Shown here one piece after another: positions 42,882 to 49,675 of a stretch of DNA of 64,000 bases (its first letter is position 1; each line of letters starts with the position of its first letter). The translations under genes were made by a program, and so were the position numbers. Source of the DNA: Pseudomonas veronii (GTDB lineage: Bacteria > Pseudomonadota > Gammaproteobacteria > Pseudomonadales > Pseudomonadaceae); NCBI RefSeq assembly GCF_001439695.1, contig NZ_JYLL01000020.1, positions 39,518 to 103,517 on the forward strand, given 5' to 3'. The notes beneath the pieces are model-generated. The model searched no databases. It saw only the letters and a list, made by a program, of their open reading frames with translations, and was not told where the DNA came from.

Positions 42882-44171
42882 TCAGGCCAGTAATGCCTGC
42901 GCCGCCTCCATTTGCTCGTGCTCAAACGCTGGAGCAAAATCGTCCAACTCGCTCGCTTGCAACCCCACCACTGCACTGAGCGCAATCTGCCGCCAGTCCA
43001 GCACGGCGTCATACACTTCTGCCAGCACGGCCAACGCATCCTCCCGGCTCAACGAAAAATAGGTGCTCCGCGCCAGCAGCATCTCAAGATCGGTGATCGG
43101 TCCATCCTCCTCCGATAGCCAGGTTTTCGACTCTCGCTCTTTGTCCGGGAAGGGATTGACGTCGAATGCCGGTGCCAGCCGCCAGAGCCCCTTTTCCACA
43201 TGAAGAAAGCCATGGTTCTGCAGGTGGTCATCCACATTGGTGATCAGTAGGTTAAACACCAGTCGCCGCCACAGCTGCTGCACATCTGCGGTCGGTGCAT
43301 GCCCCACGGAACGGATAGCATCGGCAATTTCGGTATAGCTTCGATCCTCTTCGCGCGACGCCTGCAGCAAAGACGCGGCGGACTGGTATGGAATACGCCC
43401 ATCAGCACCATCGCGATCGAAACGGCGGATGATAGCGACCGGTACGCCATCCAGCTCTATGATACGGGCCGGCGCGGCATTGATACCTGCTTGTTTTGCC
43501 AAGCATAAGGCCAGCACTTCGCCGCGCGTCACGCTACGGGTGTCGCCCACGCTTGGGAATTTTCCTATGGCGAGTGCGCCATCCTCATCGACCACCGTGC
43601 TCTTGGGGCGCATCCCGCCGAGCGATGTGCCTTTGCCCTGTAGGTAACGCAAGTCTTCAGTGCTTTCCTGACCTTTCTCAACTGCCCGGCTGGCCTGGTA
43701 GATGCGCTGCAATTCCAGCAGTGGCGGTGTAGCGCGCCGTCCATCTTCAGTCGTCCGGCAATATTGTCCATTCTGATCGCGCAGTCTCAGCGCGCCGATC
43801 CGGCTGAAATCGTCAACCGCCAGCAGGTAGTCCATCTCTGTCAGCGACGCGAGCGATGGATTACCCTTACGACGCTTGGCATGGTCACGTGCGATGACCC
43901 GGCGTCCCCAAGCGTCCGGTGTCGTATCGGCAATGGCGAAATGAAAGACCGAATCGTGAGCTGAGGGAGCTCTACGTGGCTGATAACCCGAGATCAGGCT
44001 GAGATCGGCAGAAACATTGAACCCCTCCTGATTCCCCAACCATCCCTGCTCATAGGCAAAGGTGGTGTTCTCGCGGCGCCCCTGCTTGACGTAAATAAGA
44101 GTGCCAACAGCTATTCCCGCCTTACCAAGACAGACCTGGACTTGCTGGCGAACTGAAGTAACCGATTTCAT
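42882..44171 (-). CDS. hipA: HipA-family serine/threonine kinase toxin
   Basis: 429-residue HipA-like toxin kinase. GGMRPK (185-190) is the phosphate-binding loop, NVDDH at 312-316 carries the catalytic aspartate, and D337 in APAFDVNPF is the metal-binding residue, so it appears active. Canonical HipA phosphorylates glutamyl-tRNA synthetase, causing growth arrest; the target here is not known. Its start overlaps hipB by four bases. It is inserted on the opposite strand inside the transfer operon, 15 nt after the PFL_4697 gene. Confidence 0.92.
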   Translation of the reverse strand: MKSVTSVRQQVQVCLGKAGIAVGTLIYVKQGRRENTTFAYEQGWLGNQEGFNVSADLSLISGYQPRRAPSAHDSVFHFAIADTTPDAWGRRVIARDHAKRRKGNPSLASLTEMDYLLAVDDFSRIGALRLRDQNGQYCRTTEDGRRATPPLLELQRIYQASRAVEKGQESTEDLRYLQGKGTSLGGMRPKSTVVDEDGALAIGKFPSVGDTRSVTRGEVLALCLAKQAGINAAPARIIELDGVPVAIIRRFDRDGADGRIPYQSAASLLQASREEDRSYTEIADAIRSVGHAPTADVQQLWRRLVFNLLITNVDDHLQNHGFLHVEKGLWRLAPAFDVNPFPDKERESKTWLSEEDGPITDLEMLLARSTYFSLSREDALAVLAEVYDAVLDWRQIALSAVVGLQASELDDFAPAFEHEQMEAAQALLA

Positions 44172-44491
44172 AATGCCCCCGATGCCGGCGGTTTACTGCG
44201 TACACGTTTAGGCAATTGTTCATCCATCAGCGTCAGCCCGATATCGTCGTGCGCCGTATCCAGCAGGTTGGCCAGCGCCTGTACCTCACCGAACACGTGC
44301 AAGGCGCGGGCGAAGAAATGAATAGGCACCCGCATATCCCCTTTCTCCATGCGCCGAACAGTGGATACAGAAGCCCCCATTCGCTCTGCAAGCGAGGCCT
44401 GTGAAATCCGTCGACGCCTGCGTGCAAGCTCAATGTCGCTGCCGAGCTTGCGGAGCGCCCGCTCGACGGGTAACGGCAGTGGTGTACTCAT
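44168..44491 (-). CDS. hipB: HipB-like XRE antitoxin/repressor
   Basis: 107 residues with a helix-turn-helix of the XRE type (ELARRRRRISQASLAERMGASVSTVRRMEKGDMRVPIHFFARALHVF). It precedes and overlaps hipA, the standard antitoxin-first order. It should neutralise HipA and repress the pair by binding the inverted repeat just upstream at 44501-44537. The C-terminus is basic and probably contacts HipA. Confidence 0.9.
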   Translation of the reverse strand: MSTPLPLPVERALRKLGSDIELARRRRRISQASLAERMGASVSTVRRMEKGDMRVPIHFFARALHVFGEVQALANLLDTAHDDIGLTLMDEQLPKRVRSKPPASGAL

Positions 44492-44500
44492 TTATCATCC

Positions 44501-44537
44501 TCATAGGAACGCTTAAGGCTATTATCAGTTCCCATAA
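44501..44537 (-). promoter_or_regulatory. Likely HipB operator (inverted repeat)
   Basis: TCATAGGAAC (44501-44510) and GTTCCCATAA (44528-44537) are reverse complements at 8 of 10 positions and lie 10-46 nt before the hipB start. The arms are about 2.6 helical turns apart, so each could instead be one half-site. Confidence 0.5.
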
Positions 44538-44868
44538 GAACAATTACCTCACGCCTCGTTACTGTTGTCAATAAACATCCCATGGGAGCGCTAGTAAGCG
44601 ATTAGCGCTCCAAGCAGAATGCTAAAGTGAAATCTGACAAGATATCAGCCCTTAGCGTCCACGATTTCGATACGCAGAGACACAGATGAAGAGATAGCTG
44701 TTCTGCGATGAAACAGTCGCCCCTGCCACTCTCTTCAGAATGCACAACGCAACACCACCGAAAAAATGTATGTAAGGAAAGTGGTGAGGAGTAACTCCCC
44801 ATTGTTTGCGGCTTTCCACCAGCCATCCCCGCAGCATCGAGCCATTCGAGTCCATCGGAAATGGCGCC
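44538..44868. other. Intergenic region between hipB and the RAQPRD gene
   Basis: 331 nt without a convincing gene. It must contain the promoter or read-through segment for the second half of the transfer genes, because hipBA separates them from PFL_4697. I see no clear terminator or shared motif. Confidence 0.4.
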
Positions 44869-45225
44869 ATGGCAAGGTTTCACAATTCGGCTTACGCATG
44901 GCGACGTCCTGTCGTAGCGTTGCTGCTCACCAGTATCGTCATCACTCAGCCCGCCGCCGCAGCTGACGATGGGTATGAGCGTGAACACCTGGCGGCCGTC
45001 GCCCGCCAGCTCGACCTGCTTGACCGCCTGGCCAAACAATCCGCCAGCACCGCCCCCGAGTCACGATCCCGCTATCACTTCGACTATCGGCGTCTGGACG
45101 CCGACCTGCAGCGCATGCGGTCGGGCATCGACGACTACCTGACGCCCCAGCGTGCACAGCCACGCGATCCCTTTGCACTGCTTGGTGATTACCGCCAGGA
45201 CGCCGAACAGGGGGATGACCGATGA
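44869..45225 (+). CDS. RAQPRD-family ICE protein
   Basis: 118 residues from the ATG at 44869, with a signal peptide (VVALLLTSIVITQPAAA) and the family-defining RAQPRD motif at YLTPQRAQPRDPFALLGDYR. Periplasmic, alpha-helical, of unknown role in the conjugation apparatus (TIGR01690). It opens the second block of transfer genes and overlaps the next gene by four bases. Confidence 0.93.
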   Translation: MARFHNSAYAWRRPVVALLLTSIVITQPAAAADDGYEREHLAAVARQLDLLDRLAKQSASTAPESRSRYHFDYRRLDADLQRMRSGIDDYLTPQRAQPRDPFALLGDYRQDAEQGDDR

Positions 45226-45455
45226 ACGCCAACCAGCTTGCCGCCTTTCAGGCCAATGCAGGCTTCACCCCTTCTGCTGTCGCCGGCGTACTGCTCGGCG
45301 CCGTGTTCGCAACTCTGCTGCTGTGGGGCGTATGGGCCCTGCGCACAGCCTATGTCGGCTGGTCGGAACAGCGGATTTCCCAGCGTCAGTTCCTCGGCGT
45401 CGCGGTGAGGTTTATCGCGATGTACGTCGTGCTGACTTTTTTCCTGCTCTCCTAA
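45222..45455 (+). CDS. ICE membrane protein, PFL_4701 family
   Basis: 77 residues with two membrane helices (AVAGVLLGAVFATLLLWGVWAL and GVAVRFIAMYVVLTFFLL). FQANAGFTPSAVAGVLLGAVF is typical of TIGR03758. It is probably a small inner-membrane component of the mating channel. It starts in an ATGA overlap. Confidence 0.9.
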   Translation: MNANQLAAFQANAGFTPSAVAGVLLGAVFATLLLWGVWALRTAYVGWSEQRISQRQFLGVAVRFIAMYVVLTFFLLS

Positions 45456-45471
45456 CGCAGAGGCTTACATC

Positions 45472-45828
45472 ATGAACCCGCTCTCGCATCGCTTGCATTC
45501 GGCACGTGTGGCCGTCCTGGCCTCCGCATTCGCCATGCTGTCTTCGCTTGCCCGGGCCGATCTCCCAACCCTGGAAGATCCGTCACGAGGCACCGGGTCG
45601 GGCATCATGGATACACTGCGCAACTACGGTTACGACATCGTGATGCTCGTTGCCTTGCTGGTGGTCGCCTCGATGTTTGTCGGCGTCTGCTACCACGCCT
45701 ACGGTACCTATGCCGAGATCCACACGGGTCGCAAAACCTGGGGGCAATTCGGCCTGACGGTGGCGGTGGGCGCCGTCCTGCTGGTCGTCGGTATCTGGCT
45801 GCTCACTGAAGCCACCGGCGTGCTCTAG
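45472..45828 (+). CDS. ICE membrane protein, PFL_4702 family
   Basis: 118 residues with a signal peptide (ending SLARA) and two more hydrophobic helices (YDIVMLVALLVVASMFVGVCYHAY and FGLTVAVGAVLLVVGIWLLTEATGVL). DLPTLEDPSRGTGSGIMDTL is the TIGR03745 hallmark. Size and topology resemble a VirB2/TraA-like pilin subunit, though this is inference. Confidence 0.9.
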   Translation: MNPLSHRLHSARVAVLASAFAMLSSLARADLPTLEDPSRGTGSGIMDTLRNYGYDIVMLVALLVVASMFVGVCYHAYGTYAEIHTGRKTWGQFGLTVAVGAVLLVVGIWLLTEATGVL

Positions 45829-45838
45829 GACTCATGCC

Positions 45839-46240
45839 ATGAACACGCATCAGGACATTCGGCCTGACGGGACGGTAGTGTTTCTTCCACACCGTCTCAA
45901 CCGTCACCCTGTGGTCGTCCGCGGCCTTACCGCGGATGAGCTGTGGATCTGCGCCGGGCTGTCGGCGGCAGGCAGCCTGGTGGTTGGCGTGCCGCTGGCC
46001 TTTGTATTTTCGACGATCGCCATCGTGCCCACGGCCATCATGCTGGGCATCGCTGCCGGGGTATTTGCCGGTGGAGGCATGCTGCGTCGCCAGAAACGTG
46101 GCAGGCCCGATACCTGGCTGTATCGCCAACTGCAGTGGCGTATTGCACAGCATCATCCAGCCTTAGCGTCTTTTGTGGGCGCGCACGCGTTAGTGATCCG
46201 CTCGGGTTACTGGAGCACGCGCAGGAGCAAGGCACTGTGA
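45839..46240 (+). CDS. Conjugative transfer membrane protein, TIGR03750 family
   Basis: 133 residues with two central helices (LWICAGLSAAGSLVVGVPLAFVFS and IVPTAIMLGIAAGVFAGGGML) flanked by charged ends: RPDGTVVFLPHRLNRHPVVVRGLTADEL at the start, KRGRPDTWLYRQLQWRI at the end. It resembles VirB3/TraL-type proteins that assist the channel ATPase. It ends overlapping the GTG start of the next gene. Confidence 0.88.
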   Translation: MNTHQDIRPDGTVVFLPHRLNRHPVVVRGLTADELWICAGLSAAGSLVVGVPLAFVFSTIAIVPTAIMLGIAAGVFAGGGMLRRQKRGRPDTWLYRQLQWRIAQHHPALASFVGAHALVIRSGYWSTRRSKAL

Positions 46241-46929
46241 GCCGGTTCAAGAACGAAATCACTCACCTCCAGTCGCACATCAAGACCTTGCGGCTGGGGC
46301 TTGGCGCACTACTTGTTATCGCCTTGCTGATGGGCGGCGGCTGGTGGAGCGCACCGCGTGACCTGACCGTGCACGTCCCGCCCGACCTGCGCTCCGGCAG
46401 TACCCGCAAGTGGTGGGAAGTGCCACCCGAAAGCGTCTACGCCTTCTCGTTCTACATCTGGCAGCAACTCCAACGCTGGCCCACCAACGGTGACGAAGAC
46501 TATGCGCGCAACATCCATGTACTGGCGCCCTACTTCACTCCCGCCTGCCAGACCTTTCTGCGCAACGACTACGAATACCGCCGTACGGCAGGTGAGTTAC
46601 GCCAGCGGGTACGAGGCCTCTATGAAATCCCCGGGCGTGGCTACGGCGAGAACCCGACCCAGCGGGTGAAAGTCGTTTCCGACCGCGACTGGATCGTCAC
46701 GCTTGATGTGACGGCGGATGAGTACTACGGCGCCGAACAGGTCAAGCGAGCGCTGGTTCGTTACCCGCTCAAGGTCGTACGGGTGGACGTCGACCCCGAG
46801 CGCAACCCTTTCGGCCTGGCCCTGGACTGCTACAGCGGCGCGCCGCAACGCATCATCACCCCCGATCCCGTCACACCTGCCAGCACAACGCCGGGCGGGC
46901 TGGGTGGCGCTATGGGAGTGACGCCATGA
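46237..46929 (+). CDS. ICE protein, PFL_4703 family (TraE/VirB8-like)
   Basis: 230 residues from the GTG at 46237, chosen because it overlaps the upstream stop (GTGA) and begins the conserved SRFKNEITHLQSHIKTLRLGL; earlier in-frame starts lie in another gene's frame. One membrane helix (GALLVIALLMGGGWWS) is followed by a periplasmic domain (VHVPPDLRSGSTRKWWEVPPESVYAFSFYIWQQLQRW) typical of TIGR03746. It is probably the VirB8-like scaffold of the channel. Confidence 0.9.
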   Translation: MSRFKNEITHLQSHIKTLRLGLGALLVIALLMGGGWWSAPRDLTVHVPPDLRSGSTRKWWEVPPESVYAFSFYIWQQLQRWPTNGDEDYARNIHVLAPYFTPACQTFLRNDYEYRRTAGELRQRVRGLYEIPGRGYGENPTQRVKVVSDRDWIVTLDVTADEYYGAEQVKRALVRYPLKVVRVDVDPERNPFGLALDCYSGAPQRIITPDPVTPASTTPGGLGGAMGVTP

Positions 46930-47834
46930 AACACCTGCTCTGTGCCTTCAGTTTGCTGCTCACCGTTGTGTTGTCGCCAGCAGCCCGCGCCGTGGAGATC
47001 CTGCACTGGGAACGCCTGCCCCTGGCGATTCCCCTGGTCGTGGATCAGGAGCGGATCGTGTTCATCGACCGCAACGTCCGCGTGGGTGTGCCTGCTTCAC
47101 TCGCCGGACGCCTGCGGGTACAAAGTGCCGGTGGTGCACTCTATCTGCGCGCCAGTGAGCCCATCGAACCGACACGCCTGCAACTGCAGGATGCTGACAA
47201 CGGGACACTGATCCTGCTGGACATCGCGGCCGAGCCCGCTGTGACAGGCCAGGCGGCGATGGAGCCGGTGCGTATTGTTGAGGCTGAGGGCCCGGCTCAA
47301 CGCTACGGCCAGACGCAGACATCTCAGGGCAGTCATGGCAGTGTCGACACAACCGCCCCGCCTCGCGCCGCCCATGAAACGCCTGTGCCCGTGGTGCTGA
47401 CCCGCTACGCCGCGCAGAACCTGTACGCCCCACTGCGCACGGTCGACTCCGTTCCTGGCGTGACGCGCGTGAACCTGCGCCGCCATCTGCCCCTGGATAC
47501 GCTGCTGCCCACCCTGCCCGTTCAGGCCAGAGCCATCGCCGCCTGGCGGCTGGATGATCTGTGGGTGACCGCCGTCAGGTTGGCCAACAGGTCGACCCGC
47601 TGGCTCGCCCTGGATCCGCGCGAACTGCAGGGTGATTTCATGACCGCAACGTTTCAGCATTCAACCCTGGGGCCCGCCGGTACCCCGGAAGACACCTCGG
47701 TGGTTTACCTGGTGACCCGGGGGCATGGCCTGGCCGAATCTCTGCTGCCGAGAGTGAGCCCGATCAATGCGGCGCTGAATCTGCCGTCCCCCTCAACGCC
47801 TGCCCCGAAGGACGGAGTTCGTCATGAAAGGTAA
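46926..47834 (+). CDS. ICE protein, PFL_4704 family (TraK/VirB9-like)
   Basis: 302 residues with a signal peptide (LLTVVLSPAARAVE). WERLPLAIPLVVDQERIVFIDRNVRVGVPASLAGRLRVQSAGGALYLRA is the beta-rich N-terminal pattern of TIGR03749, which by position corresponds to the secretin-associated TraK/VirB9 protein of the outer-membrane core. A linker around residues 120-150 is polar. It overlaps the next gene by 11 nt. Confidence 0.9.
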   Translation: MKHLLCAFSLLLTVVLSPAARAVEILHWERLPLAIPLVVDQERIVFIDRNVRVGVPASLAGRLRVQSAGGALYLRASEPIEPTRLQLQDADNGTLILLDIAAEPAVTGQAAMEPVRIVEAEGPAQRYGQTQTSQGSHGSVDTTAPPRAAHETPVPVVLTRYAAQNLYAPLRTVDSVPGVTRVNLRRHLPLDTLLPTLPVQARAIAAWRLDDLWVTAVRLANRSTRWLALDPRELQGDFMTATFQHSTLGPAGTPEDTSVVYLVTRGHGLAESLLPRVSPINAALNLPSPSTPAPKDGVRHER

Positions 47835-49260
47835 CGGCCTGCTGAAGTGGCTGATGGTGCCCATGGCGCTCTTGCTGGTGTTCGTCGGGATCAAGCTGTT
47901 TTCCGACGGTAACGTCCAACCCGTCAATGACGGCACTCCCCGGCTGACGTCGCAAGAGGCAAAGGCATTGGGTATCGAAGGCGATACGCCCCGCGACACC
48001 GTGGCGACGCTGGTAGGTCAGGTCAAACAAATGCGTACCGAATTGCAGGGTGCGATGGCGGACAACAAAACGCAGAAGTCTGAAAACGAGCGGTTGCGTC
48101 AGCGTGAAGGCTCAATTGACCGGCGCATCCAAAGTGCGCTGGAGACTGAACGCAACCAGTTGCGCAACGACCGTGAACAGGTCTCCGGCGAGCGGCAGCA
48201 AGCTCAGGGCTTGCTGCAAGACCTGCAGCGCCAAATTGAAGGGCTGTCCCGTCAGCGTGGCGATGCCGACCTTCCCATCGGTCTGGGCCTGAAACCCGGG
48301 GACGGCGATGGACTCGGCAGTGACGATATTCACTGGATTGAACCGGACGATGCCAGGCGCGATGGCAAAAGTAGCGCCTCCGGCAAGCGCGACAGCTTCA
48401 GCTTCCCCACCCGTTTCGGGCCCGCGCAGAAAACGCTGGAAGCGACCCAGGAGACCGTCGTGGAAGCTGGCAGCAAGGCGGCGGGTGTGTCCACCGCAAC
48501 GCCAGTATACACCGTACCAACCAACGCGACGCTGATGGGCTCGATTGCGATGACTGCGTTGATCGGGCGCGTGCCGGTAGACGGTACGGTGAATGACCCC
48601 TACCCGTTCAAGGTCCTCATTGGTCCCGACAACCTCACCGCCAACGGCATCGACCTCCCCGAGGTGGCCGGCGCGGTGGTCAGCGGTACCGCCTCGGGCG
48701 ACTGGACGCTGTCCTGCGTGCGCGGCCAGGTCCGCAGTGTGACGTTCGTGTTCCATGACGGCACCATCCGCACCGTGCCCGAAGAGGGCGAGCGCGGTGG
48801 CAACCAGCAGCAGGACAACAGGGACAGCAACGCTACCCAGGAGGGCCTGGGCTGGATCAGCGATCCCTATGGCATCCCGTGCGTTTCAGGTGAACGCCGC
48901 AGCAACGCCCAGCAGTACCTCAGCAGTCAGGCGCTGATTACGGCGGCGGGTGCCGGCGCCGCCTCGCTGATCAAATCGGACAACGACAGCGTCGCTGTGG
49001 TGGCCAACAACAACGGTTCAATGGGCACCGTCGGTATTACCGGCAACGAAGCGGTGGGCCGCATCCTCGCGGGCGGTGTGCAGGACATGTCGCAGTGGGT
49101 GAACAAGCTCTACGGGCAGGCCTTCGCAGCCGTCTACGTCAAGCCCGGTGCCCAGGTCGCCGTCCATCTCGAACAACCCCTCAGCATCGACTATGACCCC
49201 AAAGGTCGTCGCGTCGATCACCGTCTCGGAGGAGCTCCCCATGCACAGGATCTGGACTAA
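47824..49260 (+). CDS. ICE protein, PFL_4705 family (TraB/VirB10-like)
   Basis: 478 residues with an N-terminal membrane anchor (WLMVPMALLLVFVGIKLF), a coiled-coil stretch around residues 65-140 (ENERLRQREGSIDRRI, LRNDREQVSGERQQAQ), and a beta-rich C-terminal TraB/TrbI-like domain (MTALIGRVPVDGTVNDPYPFKVLIG, SGDWTLSCVRGQVRSVTFVF). It fits TIGR03752 and would bridge the inner and outer membranes. It overlaps the lipoprotein gene by 20 nt. Confidence 0.92.
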   Translation: MKGNGLLKWLMVPMALLLVFVGIKLFSDGNVQPVNDGTPRLTSQEAKALGIEGDTPRDTVATLVGQVKQMRTELQGAMADNKTQKSENERLRQREGSIDRRIQSALETERNQLRNDREQVSGERQQAQGLLQDLQRQIEGLSRQRGDADLPIGLGLKPGDGDGLGSDDIHWIEPDDARRDGKSSASGKRDSFSFPTRFGPAQKTLEATQETVVEAGSKAAGVSTATPVYTVPTNATLMGSIAMTALIGRVPVDGTVNDPYPFKVLIGPDNLTANGIDLPEVAGAVVSGTASGDWTLSCVRGQVRSVTFVFHDGTIRTVPEEGERGGNQQQDNRDSNATQEGLGWISDPYGIPCVSGERRSNAQQYLSSQALITAAGAGAASLIKSDNDSVAVVANNNGSMGTVGITGNEAVGRILAGGVQDMSQWVNKLYGQAFAAVYVKPGAQVAVHLEQPLSIDYDPKGRRVDHRLGGAPHAQDLD

Positions 49261-49675
49261 CGGCCTGACGGTCCTCATGGTGGCCGCGGCCCTGGCCGGC
49301 TGTTCGACCAGCAAGGAAAAGATGCTGCCGCATGACGGCAACACCATGCTCGATATCTGGAACGAGGAGACCGGCGGTGCCGCGCGTGGCGGACAGAGCG
49401 CGCAGCATCTGCTGGACGCCCGGCAGTCGCTGCGCCGGCCACTCACGCAAGACGATGTAAACGCGGCGCCGACTGTCAACGCAAGCTATACCCGCACCGC
49501 ACAGAACGAGATCTACCGGCAGTTTCACCGCCTGCCCAATCCGGACCTTGTGATGTACGTCTTTCCCCATCTGGCAGGCACTGATCCCGCTCCCATTCCC
49601 GGATACACAACCGTCTTTCCCCTGTACCAGCGGGTCCAGTACGCCATGCCCAGTGAGCGGGTCGAGGATTACTGA
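49241..49675 (+). CDS. Conjugative transfer lipoprotein, TIGR03751 family (TraV/VirB7-like)
   Basis: 144 residues from the ATG at 49241 (GGAGGAG upstream). A lipoprotein signal (LTVLMVAAALAGCS) is followed by PHDGNTMLDIWNEE and the characteristic TRTAQNEIYRQFHRLPNPDLVMYVFPHLAGTDPAPIPGYTTVFPLY. It probably anchors the outer-membrane core complex. It ends in TGATG overlap with traC. Confidence 0.9.
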   Translation: MHRIWTNGLTVLMVAAALAGCSTSKEKMLPHDGNTMLDIWNEETGGAARGGQSAQHLLDARQSLRRPLTQDDVNAAPTVNASYTRTAQNEIYRQFHRLPNPDLVMYVFPHLAGTDPAPIPGYTTVFPLYQRVQYAMPSERVEDY

